A stretch of 64,000 nt of DNA from Liquidambar formosana (Eukaryota > Streptophyta > Magnoliopsida > Saxifragales > Altingiaceae), in NCBI GenBank assembly GCA_039720395.1, contig CM077834.1, forward strand, positions 6,468,607 to 6,532,606, written 5' to 3'. The first letter of the stretch is position 1. Every line of letters starts with the position of its first letter. The notes under the pieces are model-generated. The model was not told where the DNA came from, did no database searches, and saw only the letters and a program-made list of their open reading frames with translations. Shown one piece after another: positions 13,036 to 26,400 of this stretch. The translations under genes and the position numbers were made by a program.

Positions 13036-13725
13036 AACAAAAAAACAAAAAGGAAAGGTAGCTCAAGTGAATAAGAATTAAGAAGAAAAACCACACCAAG
13101 TTCGAACCCAAAAAAATAAAAAAAAATAAAAAACACCCGAAATGCCTAGTGGTTTCGAGGCGTACGTGTGAAGACTAGAAGGTTCGATTTTTCATCTTCT
13201 CTTCAAGCTACCTTTATTCAACAAGTTAATGATGTAGGGTAGACAGTGACTTAATCGGTTTGGAGTTTTGGGTATAAAATTAAAAATTAAAAATTAAAAA
13301 TTAAAAATACTAAGAGATTTGAGTTTATTTTGTTTGATATGATTTGATGATTTTTGTCAGTTGCCAAATTTACCTAAAAGGTGATCAATATGTTCTCCCA
13401 TCTTGTAGAGCACAATGGAGATGTGACTTACTAGTACACATACAAATGAAGTTTTGAGTTTCTATGATTCTATGAAGCATGTTGCTGATATCTACCTTAG
13501 TACGAGCTACTGTCCCTGAAGCACTTTAGTTTTGGCAAGCACCATAGACGGCCAAATCACCTCGAATTGATAGGCACAAAAAAGGAGACCAATTGTGTGT
13601 TGATTGTTGGGTGATCCCATTTGGTATGACCAACTTGTGTGTGCTGTAGCTTATCCTGATTTCGAACCACTTCCAAATCAACTAATCTCAATCCGTTTTA
13701 GTAATACTAATTCTCCTTAACAGTT
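13036..13725. other. Intergenic, no gene seen
   Basis: AT-rich sequence with an AAATTAAA-type short repeat near 13277-13308 and a weak tRNA-like stretch near 13141. Nothing codes. The right edge at 13726 is where paralogy with block B begins. Confidence 0.5.
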
Positions 13726-13999
13726 CGGTCGAGGAGCACACTACCATAAAGACTTAGAAAACCATAATACAAACACATCAAGTTTCGATACAGCCACAGA
13801 GAAGCCGGCTAGCTAATTTCTCCACTGCTTGACCCACGATTGAAGCCAGAACTTCTATGGCAAAATCTCAGTACAAGAGAAGGGATGAAAATTGAACGCG
13901 GGAAACTGCAAGAAGAACGCGAGTTTTATCAACCTCTTGGGAAAGATGATTTACAAAAACAAGAACATAGAAAACAATTATATGTTTTTTACATGTAGC

Positions 14000-14454
14000 T
14001 TGCAACAAACTAGACATTTCTTCAGTTATTTTCTAAAATCTGGCCGGTTATGCTTTTGGCTCCGATTTTTTTTTTTTTTTGGCATTAGAAAATATTTAAG
14101 GCCTGTTTGGGTGTTCAAGTGAAAATTAATCAATTATAGGGTTTTTTTATATAATAGGGAAGGTACAAATCCGTAGTCTCAAATGGAAAAATTCAAAAGA
14201 AAGACACCATTCCAATACCTAGTTATACAAGTTACACGTGAATTGGCAGTACCATTCACTCTCACTCACACATTTTACTTCCATATGCAAGAGATACACG
14301 CAAGAACACCTCACTTCTTTACTCGCACCTTAACCTTCACTCCACTTGAAACACTATAGGACACACCATGAGTTTTGAGTCGGTGCCATTGCCGGACTTG
14401 AGGTTTCAGTCGGTGGAGGGAAATCTTAGAAAGAGAGAGAATAAGAAATTAGGG

Positions 14455-14489
<35 letters not shown>

Positions 14490-14541
14490 CACACAACTTC
14501 AACCATCGGCTTCGGATTCGGATTCGGATTCTGATTAATGA
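14000..14541. other. 3' flank of NLR pseudogene 2
   Basis: This sequence is nearly identical to 46140-46646 and more distantly like 44620-45056. It includes a GA repeat at about 14459-14487 and TTCGGATT repeats at 14510-14530. It is probably the NLR 3' untranslated region and downstream flank; no gene is seen. Confidence 0.6.
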
Positions 14542-17500
14542 TCAGACACCTCTGACAGATTTGAAAAAAGGGAGGAGAGCGAGCTTGGTATGATCTTCAT
14601 CCCACTGCAATTGGTTCCACCACTGCTCTTCTCCGCTTATCTCCTTTATGGTACTTGCGTTTTGGGTAGTCAGAGGTAGCCTCCTCACCTGATTGCATCT
14701 CTCCACTATGAGCTGCTCTAGACTCTGCCATGATACGTTTTCTCTGCAGATATTCCTCAATTCGGGAAGGTTATACAATGTCACTATCCGTAGTTTTGGA
14801 AGAAGAGGATGTGGAGCCACGTTCTGCCCTGAACTACTACTACTAGTAGTAGTAGTTTCAAACAGGTTTTCCAGCTTCTCACAATTCTGAACACTGATTT
14901 GTTCAAGGTTTATCATGTACGGAATCAGATGATGAGGAATAAGATATGTTAGATTTGGACAATCCCAAACTCTGATTTCTCTCAGTTTCAAAAATCTGAG
15001 TCCAACCGGGGCATCTAGTGGCCAAACACACTCCAAATTTTTGATCCTATAGAGGGAAAGTTCCTCCAAATCTGGTAGCGGGTCATGTTGGGCAGAACAT
15101 CCCCTGAATGGCCCTAACCTATCACAATCGTAAATTTCTAACTCCTTCAAACCAATAAAGGCTTTACCGTTGGTGGCCAAGTGTTCAAACATCCAACCTA
15201 TTTCCGTACAATAATCCAAGACCAGCTCACGTACATTAATTAAGAGCCACCCAATCCGTTTTTCTGAGAGATCAACACCTTCCAAAATCACCATCCTTTG
15301 ATTGAGTCTAAAGATCCAATTTAATGCTTCACGTGAGCCAACAACATGAATTTGGAAGCTTTTCAATCTCTGTATCCAAATGAGATCTCCGCTACCAAGG
15401 TAAGGCATGGTTTTCAATGTAACGACTAAAACAGTCAATTGCGTGAGGGATCCCAGCTCCTTAAATATCATCTCTCCCTCTTCTACCTCTCCCTTCACAC
15501 CCCACCTGTAATCACTCCCTGACATATTCAGAACCTCTAAACAGAACAACCGGGATAATACTCCAGCTTGAATTGATTTGAGGTAGCCAGTCTCTGAGAG
15601 GTCCAACTGCCTTAAATTGCTCAGTTCTTCCATCCCTTTTGGCAATTCTTTGATTTTAGTGCCACCTAAATCAAGCACTCGGAGATTTGTAAGGCCTCCC
15701 AGAGGGGGTAATTCTTCGATACAATAGCCAGACTCTAAAACAAGAACTCGAAGCTCACTTAGTTTGGTGAGGGAAAGAGGCAATGACCGGATATTAGTTG
15801 CCCTTAAATTCAAGACCCGGAGTGCTGGAAATCCTTCCAGGAAGCTCTCCGGAACATTCTCCAGGGGGCGGTTACCTTGAAGAAGTAAAGTTGATGTCTT
15901 TGAACATTGTATAGCACAATCTGGAAGACTTGTTATCGTGCTATTCATGAAAGAAATTCTATTGCACAACTTCGACAATTCAACATCTGAAGTCTGACTT
16001 GAGCCGATGCCTGATCGAACACGAAATTTACATCCATCCTCCACCGAGGATGCAATCCATATAGCAACGTCGCGGACTAACATCATGCATTTTCACGCTG
16101 CCCTCACCCCTACCACCTTCCAACAAACACAAATCCTTCAGATTTTTAACTATAGCCTTTCCCCTGTTAAGAGAATTCTCATAGTTTGGTTGTTCATCTA
16201 TCAAACCTTCTGCCAGCCAACATTCTACAAGTTCACTTACTTTAATTTCATAGTCCTCAGGAAACAAAGAGCAATACAGAAAACAAGGTTTGGAATTCCT
16301 TTGATGTAAGGAGTCGTAACTCCACTTCAAAGGCTTATAAACCTCTTCCTCAATCCCTGAGATAGAAGGTTCTGACCGTCGCAACTCGTTCAGGGCATTC
16401 TTCCACAGCTCAACTTCTGCGTTTCCCCTCAAGGCTGACCCCACGATAATGAGTGCAAAAGGCAGTCTGTTACATTCTTTAGCAACTGCTTCTGCATGTG
16501 GTTTGATTTCTTCTTTATTGGCTACGCTCCCCGCTTTTTTAGTAAACAATTGCCAAGCTTCTACATCGTTTAATAGTTCCACTTTCTCTATTACATCAGC
16601 TTCCATTTGCTCACAAACTTGTAAAGATCGAGACGTCAATATGATTTTAAACCTTGTATGACTTTTAGCCTGTGGGATACCTAAAGAATCCAAATCAAGT
16701 GGCTTCCAAACATCATCCAGAATGAGGAGGAATTTTTTTTCTTTCATGAGTCTTTCGTGCAGTAGGGTAGCCAATCGTTGCTGACTTTCTTCTAATGATG
16801 CCTGCAATCCCAATCTTTTAGCAATTTCAGTTTGGACCCTTTTCAAGTCCAAATCTTTGGACACTGTAACCCATATGACTGTACCAAAAGGCTGTGTCGA
16901 TGAAGTGCTTTCAAGCTTGTTGTTCAAGTTCCTTACCAGAGTAGTTTTGCCAACACCTCCCATGCCCCATATACCGATCCTCCTGACTCCATCTTCACTC
17001 AATCGTTTCATAATTTCATCTAAAGCCTTTGACGCAGTTGTTTGATCTTCAACTGAAGCTCCGGGGATATACCTGACTGGTTATGGTAGAGGATTCAGAG
17101 CCACCATGCCAGCAGAGAAATCGCCTCCTTGCAGAAGCCTTTCTACCTCCTTGAGCATTTTTGCCACTTGCCTTCCGAGTAAAGTGCAGTTGAAGAAGCT
17201 CCCACAAATTTTTGTGTTGTTGGTCGTGATACCTTCTTGCAATGAATTGACTTTGGGCTCAATCCTTTCAACCTCAGTAAGCCACTCTTTCACTTGAGTT
17301 GTCCGTAATTTTCCATCTATCTCAGCCGCTTTGAGTTCTTGTTTCACTTTGTTTTCAAGCTCTATTAGGCGTCCCATCTCCTTTCCCAAAGCATCGAGAT
17401 TCGATTGGAATTTGATGGTATTTCTGAAGCAATAATAGATACAGCCACAGAGGAGAAGGCAAGCTTGTACCACTGCTGAACTCAAGATTGATTCCACTGC

Positions 17501-17722
17501 TGAGCGCAAGATCGAAGCCAGCAAATCCACGGGAGAATCTTGGTTCAAGATAAGCGCAGTAAATTTGAATGCAAGAAACAGCAAGAGTTTGATGATAGAT
17601 TCGACCCCAGCATAGAGGCAGGAACAGAGAAGGCCAGATTGAAGCCAGCAAACCCATGGGAGAATCTTTGTACGAGAGAAGCGAAGTAAATTCGAATGCA
17701 AGAAACTGCAAGAGGAATACAA
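14542..17722 (-). pseudogene. CC-NBS-LRR pseudogene 2, paralog of the intact NLR
   Basis: This is the block A partner of the intact NLR at 46647-49832, which it follows closely for its full length. The coiled-coil part (17083-17722) has KEWLTEVERIE. The NB-ARC has GMGGVGKTT, LLILDDVWKPLDL, FKIILTSRS, CNRLPFALIIV and CFLYCSLFPEDYE. The LRR ends EQWWNQLQWDEDHTK. Two point lesions break it. A Glu codon became TAA at 17081-17083, just before PVRYIPGAS. One extra A near 16079 shifts the frame inside MHDVVRDVA, giving MHDVSPRRC. Both sites are open in the paralog, so the lesions followed the duplication or are specific to this haplotype or assembly. Fixing either alone would not restore the frame. 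Confidence 0.92.
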
Positions 17723-17974
17723 GTTTTAACAGGCACTCAGGAAAGATGATCTAAAGAAACAGAAGCATGAAAACAATTGTGGGAGACATATATGGAGTCC
17801 ACTTCAGTCTATTTTATGATTTGATGAAAAGATCTACCTTTGCTGATAACTTGGGAGAGTTAGACAAGCAAGGATGTGATTCAAACACTCTGAGAAAAAA
17901 AAAAAACACAAACACACATACACACAAAAGAACAAATCAAAGAAAATGGAAGTCAAAATTCTAACGCCCAATAT

Positions 17975-18330
17975 ATTAATAGCAATCTAACCTTGAAGAT
18001 AACAGGATTCCATTAGCAAGAAGATTTTCAATTTCGCAATGCAACATGGGGGAAATCATATGGCACTTTGAAAACGAAAATGGAAACAAGAGCTTTAAAA
18101 ATTTAATTTAGATGGGAAGATAGTATACCTCTTACTTGCACAGACCAAAAGACTGAATGAAGCAGAGGTATCACACCCAATGTAGCAAAGGTAAAGGTGA
18201 GGGAAAGATGAATGTGTTTACCAAAAAGGAAAAAAGAAAAAGCGAAAGATGAATGAGGACCAGATCGAGTCAATGAAAGACTTCATTGTGGTCTGGGAGC
18301 CACTGTTCCACAGAAGTGTGAAGAGAGGAA
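17975..18330 (-). promoter_or_regulatory. NLR 5' leader module, degenerate (copy 2)
   Basis: This matches 50155-50345. It contains the GATGGGAAGATAGTATACCTC stretch, in which the leader splice donor is kept as GTATAC on the - strand, and a single W-box core AGTCAA at 18269-18274. It lies immediately upstream of NLR pseudogene 2. Regulatory function is inferred. Confidence 0.4.
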
Positions 18331-18474
18331 TTTAAAATTAATGAAGCAGAGGTCTGTCTCCTTTTCTCTTTTTCTATTTTTTTTATTAAAAAAAATATAT
18401 TAGCATGGGTATCCCATCCTTTTGATTTGAGACTAATCTCACAGGCAATAAAGCAGAAGTATCCAATTTAGCAA

Positions 18475-18600
18475 AGACAAAAAGTAAATTAAGGCACTTG
18501 AGGACTTGATTGGTTGATTGAGTCCTTGCAATAATTCATTGAGATCTTAGACCCACTTTCCAGTTTCCATGATGGTGCGAAGAAAGAACCTTCTTTTTTT
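18475..18600 (-). promoter_or_regulatory. Partial NLR 5' module (copy 3)
   Basis: It contains a version of the GACCCACTTTCCA...GGTGCG box (about 18548-18580) preceded by degenerate W-box-like GATTGAGTC. The remainder of the module is missing. Confidence 0.3.
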
Positions 18601-18725
18601 TTGGAGGGGGAATTAACAAAGGGCAGACTATTGCCATCACATAAAATACTTTAAACCCCTCTCATTTTACATTTCTTAAGGTTTTATGAAAATTTTTAAA
18701 AGTTTCCACGAAAACTAATCACGTA

Positions 18726-18915
18726 GTCTATTAGGAAAATATCATTCCGGACAATTTTAATTTATATAAGAAATTTTTCCCAAAATTTATCATTTAAGTG
18801 GACTTTTTGGTTATTTTTCACGGAAAATGAAATAGGGAGAAAATGGCCAAAAAGTCCACTTAAATGATAGATTTTGGAAGAACTTTCTTCTAAAATGTTG
18901 TAGAGTTATTTACCA
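18726..18915. mobile_element. Hairpin MITE, family H
   Basis: The inverted arms CATTTAAGTGGACTTTTTGG and CCAAAAAGTCCACTTAAATG face each other across a short loop. The left end GTCTATTAGGAAAATATC matches the family terminus. The right arm decays near 18905. Confidence 0.8.
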
Positions 18916-19399
18916 TAGGCTGTGTAGAGTAAGTGGATATCTACTAGAGGAGAGGTTTGGGATTTAAAAGTTTAACCCGTCAAAAAAATAAAATAAAATA
19001 CATGGGGTTAACCCGTCATAAAAGGTTTGGGATTTTAAGCAAGCTCAACTAATTTACAATTGCATTTAACATTATCTCAGCTAGTCAGCTGTATTGAGCG
19101 AAAGGATTGGAGCAAATATTCTGAAGACCTAAGCGCAACACATTAGGTGAGGTAAGAGTCTTAAAGACCTAAGTTGAATGCTAAGCGGGCCATGGTCGAC
19201 CTTAAACGTTCAAAAGTGGCTGAATTGGGCTTGGCCGACCCGTGCCTTCGATTGACCAACCTGGCGTCCCAGTCCAACAATTTTAATGCTCAATTTTTAT
19301 CTCTTAATTTCGACTGATTTGTTTCTTGTATGAATCAGGACTAATTTTCTTTATAAAAAGGGGCCTAATTTTAAGTCAAACAAAGCAAACCTTAGATCT

Positions 19400-19815
19400 A
19401 ATTTTAAAATTCTTAACACCAAATATACTAATAGCAATCCAACCCTTGCAAATAACAGGACCACATAAGCACAAAGATCTGCAATTAGATGAAAGAAGAA
19501 AACTGAAGCTGCAAGAATTCAATTTAGATGGGAAGATAACGTACCTCGCTGGAGTGAGAAGAGAAGCACAGAAGCTGTGCCAAGAAGATAACAAACAGAA
19601 AACCCTCTTGCTAATCGCTAATCCGTTATGGGAAGAAGAGTGAATTCCAGAGAGCAAAAGAATTAATGAAGCAGAGGTACCCAATGTTGAAGAGACAGAG
19701 GTTTGGTAAAGGACCGGCACATGAAGACTTGATAATGAAAGTCAATCAGTCAATGTTAATAATTCATTTGGGGTCTTGGAGCTAACTTTCTACGAAGGTG
19801 CATGGTAAGGTCCTG
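19400..19815 (-). promoter_or_regulatory. NLR leader-exon and W-box module (copy 4)
   Basis: This is near-identical to 51080-51500 and 60000-60560. The leader exon ends GCGAG with consensus donor GTACGTTATC (19545/19544 on the - strand). The paired W-box cores AGTCAA are at 19740-19745 and 19748-19753. The box around CTTTCTACGAAGGTGC is near 19785. Open frames on both strands here are not conserved as protein and are treated as chance. Confidence 0.55.
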
Positions 19816-20007
19816 GAACAAAAAATTCAAAATAAAAAATAAACCAATGTAGAAGAGACAGAGGTTTGGTCAACTAATTCTAATTTTTGCACAGTTTTTC
19901 TAAGTATTTGCATATATTTCTAATTAATTTTACACAATTTTTTATGCGTGTTCATCATTTCTCATGCAATGATTGTTTCATTAATTGCTAGTTAACATAT
20001 GCCATTA

Positions 20008-20143
20008 GATAACGTTTGGTATGCCGGATGAGCCGAATAGGATAAATATTTCATTTTCAGCCAAATAAAGCAACCAAAGACTTCTTTTTCATCCAACAAT
20101 TGTATCATATCTAACTTTTTAATCCGGCAAACCAAACATAGCC
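20008..20143. mobile_element. PIF/Harbinger-like MITE
   Basis: A 136-base element with about 20-base inverted ends (GATAACGTTTGGTATGCCGG left, GGCTATGTTTGGTTTGCCGG as the complement of the right end). It is flanked by the 3-base target duplication TTA at 20005-20007 and 20144-20146. Paralogs at 51688-51823 and 60753-60888 sit at the same site, so insertion predates the triplication. Confidence 0.85.
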
Positions 20144-21352
20144 TTAGAGTACACGCTAAGAAAACCATATTTTTTAACATAAGCCACATGGTTGAAATGT
20201 ATAATTCTAACTCCAATACAATTATGCCAAAAGGGACACCGATGCCAATCAACAAATCAACATCACTGATTCCCAAGGATGAAATTTAAGACAGTTTCAA
20301 AGACGATTGTAACCTTCACCTTTTGATCCAACATCACTGCTTGGATCATGTTGCTAGTTTAGGAAGCAGGGATGGGACAAAGTAGGAAAATATGTGGAAT
20401 GGAAGAGAGATTTGAGAATGATTTGGAGATGATTGGAAAACTAGAGGAAAACTTATTGAGCGTTTTTTCAAAAATCCAATTGAGGTTTACATTTTACCTA
20501 GACTAGATGCATATTTGACGTCCATATTAGGAATAATATTCTGAATTAACGGTTTCTGAAGTAGGCTGTTATTTGAACCATTTGAGAAGGGATGGAGATA
20601 TGGTAGGTTCTGAGTTTTAGCAAACCTCCCGTGCCATGCATATATAGGGCAAAAGGCAAACAGCAATAAGGCAAAATGCAAAAGGCAAAAGGCTCCATGT
20701 GTTAAGTCATCATATTTATTGTGTTAACTCAGCCCTTCTAGTTTAAATTCAGCTGAAAACATCTTAAAATGGTTTCACGTGTTTGAGTTATCGAACATCA
20801 AACTTTGATTAGCACTAAACCATACGGCATTTTAAAATTACATTTTGTAAGTGAGATCTTCGTATCTTCCTCTATTAAATGGTAGGGTGCACATCTTGAG
20901 ATTCATAAAATACCCCAAGAACTAGGGGAGAAGATCACCAATACACTTGTGATGGTGTCCTCTTCGTAGATTTTCTTTTTCCCACAACAATTCTATTGAT
21001 GAGCTCACTAGTATAGAAACAATTTAATCATAAATGCAACCACATTTGCTATTAATAGAACAAAACCGATGTGTATGACCAATGATAAAGAATCAACACA
21101 GCATCCAGTAGACTATTATTTCCAGTGTTATAGACGAATCAAATCAATCACCATGTAAATGACTTGGAAACAAGCAGGAAGTGAACATATTTCCATTAGC
21201 CAGATAGCCCTCCATGTAAGAATAGAGTTCTCAGCTATATAGGAATACTTATGGTAGATAATCTCCATGTTGCTTAATAGAAAAGAATTTGATAGTTAAC
21301 AGGACATCCCTGAATCACTTACCTGACCGAAACACTAATGCAACGTCTACGA

Positions 21353-21604
21353 TTACTTCTTTAATGCATCCAGCATGAGCTTCATCTGCTCCCGGATCAA
21401 ATCTACCCCCTTCATGTAAATCTCAATCTCATCCACCAGCAACATCTTCCATTTCTCATCCAACTCTTCCATCTTGGAACTTCCCATTATAGACAGACCC
21501 ATCTTGACTATACTTTTCCTTAAAACTGGCATTGAAGCATTCATATTATTTACAAACTGAAAGGACTCTTTCAAGAAGGGATACATTGTCAGATCCATCT
21601 GTTG
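21353..21604 (-). pseudogene. C-terminal fragment of an unrecognised conserved protein (block A copy)
   Basis: It encodes MDLTMYPFLKESFQFVNN through KLMLDALKK and a stop (81 residues). I do not recognise the family. The frame is held with few changes in three copies (also 42496-42741 and 53034-53279), which suggests recent descent from a real exon. It is cut at 21605 by the retroelement junction, where copy D continues with further coding sequence. Confidence 0.55.
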
Positions 21605-22978
21605 TTGATGCAGACTACATTGCGTGCTTGGCTTTAGAGTTCCTGGAGTCGATGGACCGTCGAGATGTCAAGCGTAAAGGTTATTTTTCGCGTTTCGATG
21701 GCCCAGCAGAAGACCAGGCGTATGCTTAACTTTTTATGTGTACGCATGATTTGTTGAGCGTACGCATGGAAAACTTAAGCGTACGCATATTTCATTTATG
21801 CGTACGCACCACGGGCTGCTGTTGCTGTGTTGCTGCTGCTTCTGCTATTTGCTGCTGCTATTTTAAGAATTTTGGTTAATTAGCTTATATTAGTTTATTT
21901 TCCTATTTTAAGGCTTTATTTATTTTATTGTTATTTGTTGTTTTAATTTAATTAATTTCCTAGGGAGTTAATATTTGCTTGTTCTAGTAGAATTAGATTT
22001 TCTTATTAGTTTTCTATACAAAGGGATGTAAGCCTTATAGCAAACTAGTTGATTATTTTCCGAGATTAATAATATCAAAGAAAGAGTTTCTCCTTTATTT
22101 TCTTGCTTTCATGTTTTTGAGTGAATATTGATCGTGGTTGCCTACTATTTGGCATTGTTCTTGCGATAATCAACAGATTGGTGGACGCTTAATTGTTTTT
22201 GGTGAGCTTCGTCTTGACCGCATATTTTTCACTGCATTAGTTGGTATTACAGCCCAGTTCGTTCTTGCCGTCTTGCCAAGACGAGGAGGAGGACGTACCG
22301 AAGGCCGTGAAACCAATTTGGAGGATGTGTTTAATCGCGAGGACAAGGCCCGCTCCGCGAGCAAGGCGCAAACCTAGAGGATAATTAATAATCGTGAATA
22401 TCATAATTTTGAGAATCCTTACGCTGACTATGTCCCGCAAGGGAGAAGGAGGCAAAGGGGCGAGGAGCCTAGGGTTGTGGATTATACTCGACAATGGGAG
22501 AGTGGTATAAGGGTTGATGTTTCAGAATTTTCAGGTACGTTACAACCTAATGAATTTTTGGAATGGATTTTTACTGTGGAGGAAATTTTAGATTTTAAGG
22601 AGGTTCCTTATAATCGAAGGGTTCCATCGATGGCTACGAGATTTCGTATAAGGGCTGTTTCTTGGTGGTAAAAATTGAAGACTACCTATAGTCGGACAAG
22701 GAAAATCCAAAATTAATTTGTGGGAGAAATTGAAGAAGCATCTGCATAGAGAGTTCTTATCGTATAATTATACAAGAATGATGTACCAAAGGTTGTGTGA
22801 GCGCAACGGGAGTTGCCACCCAATTTTAGTTTTGGGAACTGATTGGTCATTTAGCGGGTTCAAATTCATTGTCCAAAGATTCAAGTTCGGACCTATGGTA
22901 CATTATTGGGAAGGTGTTAGGCACCCAAAAATGCCCGGTCAAAACCGACCTCCACAAATAATTGTTGGCTTTAATTAA
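21603..22978 (+). mobile_element. Truncated Ty3-type LTR retrotransposon with gag fragment (block A)
   Basis: An LTR-like stretch begins TGTTGATGCAGACTAC at the gene-fragment junction. A leader follows near 22130 (TTTGGCATTG, weakly like a primer-binding site). Then comes a decayed gag: FSGTLQPNEFLEWIFTVE, DFKEVPYNRR, RFRIRAVSWW followed by TAA, and WEKLKKHLHREFLSYNY. That spacing is typical of the retrotransposon gag domain. After MMYQRLCE the sequence switches to an unrelated repeat containing GGGAAGGTGTTAGGCACCC. No protease, reverse transcriptase or integrase is present. Broken by in-frame stops. The same truncated element is in block B. Confidence 0.75.
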
Positions 22979-23027
22979 CTAAGGTATTTAATCAAATTAA
23001 ACCCTAAGCATGCAAAAATGCAATAAT

Positions 23028-23494
23028 TGTTAGAACAATAATATAGTCCATACTAAAAAGCTAAAACACATGAAAATATTAATAATTAATAATATGCGCG
23101 TACCGGAAACCATTGAATCCTAATTAACAAACTTCTGCAAAAGAGACACACGATTAGGAGGCCAGTCTTCCTCTACTTGCTCCTCTTACTTTATGCAGCC
23201 ACCAATGGGATAGGCTACTAGGGTTTTCAACTTATGGAGTGTAGAGGGGACCTGGCCTATTTATAAAAAAACTTTATGGAGTCCTTCCCATTATGGACTC
23301 CTTGACTTACAAGGAATAGGCCCACACTTTATAATCCCTTCATCACGGATCAAGGTGCACTGGAGCCCAAATACTTAATTGATCACACACTATAATGGGC
23401 TATACCGTATATCATTGCAGGCTAGACATTCAACCCGTTTTTCGCAATCCAGAAAACCAATCAATGTAAAGCCCACATATATGAAATTCTAACA
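23028..23494 (-). repeat. LTR of the LARD-like element (left; element 3' LTR)
   Basis: Begins TGTTAGAACAATAATATAG and ends GAAATTCTAACA, with the inverted ends TGTTAGAA and TTCTAACA. It differs from the right LTR at about 15 positions by eye. Confidence 0.92.
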
Positions 23495-26400
23495 TTCTCC
23501 TACTTGGGCTACATTGATTGTTATTTGACTAATAATAATAAAATAATACATACATATATAATATTTTGAAAACGACTCTCGGGTTGATTTACTGAAGTGG
23601 CCACACGTACATATAGCCTGAATGAAAATACCTTAGTAACATAATCCGGTCCAATAAGAATACCAACACTGAATCATGGAAGTCATTACATCATTTAGCG
23701 ACATAAGACCACTCCACAAGTCACAAATGCTAATATCCCTATCGACATGGATTTTAAATGATGAGTAAGTGTGACATGAAAATAGCATACTAAATGTGAT
23801 CAAAATTGTGCTAAATTCAATATTGGTCCTCTTTATGGTTTCTCATAAAACCTCTTTATGCCTCACAATGAAGCCTTTATGCTTCTAACTGAAGCTCACA
23901 TGTCTCCAATGAGACTCTTATGTCTTTACTTTATATCTCGAGATCTTTATTGATGTCATTTACAACAATAAGACATAAGTACATAGCATATATTATATGC
24001 TCAAAATGACATCAATCATACTTTATGTGCTCAATAATACAGTATAACAAAATTAATTAGTACCCACTATACTTCAAGATAGACGTCTACTTTCTTGAAT
24101 GATTTTCTTTATGATGAGCTCATCCTATCATAAACAAAAAACTACATGTGCACAAAATATGGCAATGTAACAAATAAATATTATTTCATGAAATAACTTC
24201 ACAAACTTTAATGGCAAAAAACCCCGTACTTTATGGGTTATCTCATCTCGAATGGGATTATGCATCACATCAAAAATTCAATCATCACATAATCTTGAAC
24301 TCTCACTGATCAAGCATATTCAAAATAGCCTAAGACAACTATAAAACTTTATAGGCTAGGCATGTTAGTGGAGCTCAATCATAATTATTTTTAACCATAA
24401 TTATTGTCTGCTTACTATGATACTTTCTCTAACTACTAAGAACATTATGTCCTTATACCAGTCATACAAAAGTTATTGTCTTTTATGTTATATTAAAAAT
24501 TATATTATAATCATGGTGAAAAAATTCATACAAGTCCATCAACTCTTTCTTTCATATAGCCTTCTGACCTTATTAGTTCCATCATAGACAAGTAAAATTC
24601 ATAAGACTTTAGTTCATGATAAGTATCTTAATCATCGTATTGTTTTTACCCATTCAAAGAAAACATTGCGAATCCACATGTAAATCTAATACATACGCAA
24701 AACCTGAATGAGCAAAATCTTAAGTACTCAATATGCTCCAAAATTGGCAAAAACATAAGATACATTCTTTATAAATTCTTTATTACTTTATTTTCTATTA
24801 ACTTTATATTCAACTTGTTCTTTTAAGATAACAAAATTAATACATGATATTTTCATGACGCAAAAATATATTCTTAATGTGGAAGCTATAAATGTCTTTC
24901 AAATATAACACAACTAAAAGAATATATATATATATATAAAATATTTTCTCAAACCTTTTAATTACTTTAAAACTTGAATCACAATATTGCTCAAGTATAA
25001 TAAAATCATAAGTGAACTGACTCCCACTGACCTTAATATTCATGCATTGATAATAATTATTCTTAGCATATTATCACTATATTAATGTCTACTAAACACA
25101 TAGAAATTTCTTCAAATCACATTTTACCCCTTTGTTCACCTTAGAACAATTTAGTTCAATTATGTATGTGAATTTTTTTTTTTTTTTTTTTTTTACAATA
25201 GCGCGCAAAACAATATGTAATAAGATAGATATACTACTAATGAACGAAGACTTAAAATCAATCCATAACAACCAATGCCCAATACAATTACTTATTCACA
25301 GTTTATTAGCGCTAGCTTGAACGTTCAAAATTTTTAACAATTGATTTTTGTAACTCACATAAAATCAAAATCTTCATCTACTTTCATGTAATCAATTTGA
25401 AAATTGTTTTCAGTATTGAATTTGCAAATAGTTGTCAAGATCAATAATTTTGACCATTGAAAACATATTTCAATAAAGGATTAAGAGCTAGTGAATCAAA
25501 GGAAAATTTACAAGACCACTAAAAATAGTAGCTTTCAAAGCAAATATGCCAAATTTAGTTTATAATTGAAATTAATGCAAAAATAGTTTTAAACTAAAAT
25601 CACAATCAATATCACAATCTTTAAAAACATACTACATCAGTCATGTACTTACGATTGCTTTCAGCTTAATTATAACTTCAGCATCACTAATAATTATCAA
25701 TCCATTCCTATATTGCATTAACAAATATAAACCTTTTAACCATTGGTGATAGTTCTAAATAGGCTTATAATCAGTCCACGTACTAAATATAAATTCTCTC
25801 TACTTTTGAATACAATAATACAATAATATATTGTATCTTATCAGTATGATAGCACCTAACATGCTATAAAATAAACTTATGATAGAGAATTATTTGTCTT
25901 AGAAATGAACTTGAAAGACAATCAATATTAATCATCAATTGATTTTTTTAAGTCTCTAAGTCCATAACCAATATTATAAACATGAGAAAATCATTGACGC
26001 TTTCCCGTTTCATCATTATGGGAATTACAAATGTTTGGCATCAACCTTAGTAGACATAAAACAATAAATAGTGTAAAAAAAAATACACTCATTAATCATT
26101 CTGAAACTCTTGATTCATTTTCTATCACAAAAAAATTAATGCCCTCTAAAAGGATCATGACATTAACATCTCGTCAAGCAAGAATAAACTATATATCTTT
26201 ATTCTTTATGATATATTAGTAATAGTCAAAGTTTAATTGTAAATACATAATTATTGATTGCAAACATATTCCAAACCATGGATACTGAAAATAACATTAT
26301 CATCCTGATACCCAATATTATCCATGTCAATAAGTCTATCAAACCAAGTACAATCTGTACGTGTTGTCTCCATCTCCCATAGTTATTGTCAGTGAAAATT

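Noticed and set aside
13141..13200. tRNA- or SINE-like stretch with TGCCTAGTGG and GGTTCGATTTT
   Set aside because: No A tail adjoining it and no target duplication found. It does not fold into a convincing tRNA.
19326..19720. ORFs on both strands at 19.3-19.7, 51.0-51.4 and 60.0-60.3 kb
   Set aside because: Overlapping frames on both strands of a duplicated leader/promoter module, with no protein family resemblance.
19992..20276. Conserved 94-105 residue ORF on the - strand in three copies (also 51672-51956 and 60737-61054)
   Set aside because: It overlaps a Harbinger-like MITE and its flank. The copies are recent duplicates, so an open frame is expected by descent, and no domain is recognisable.
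21719..21812. TGCGTACGCA cluster considered as a CRISPR-like array
   Set aside because: Irregular spacing, no unique spacers, and a eukaryotic context.
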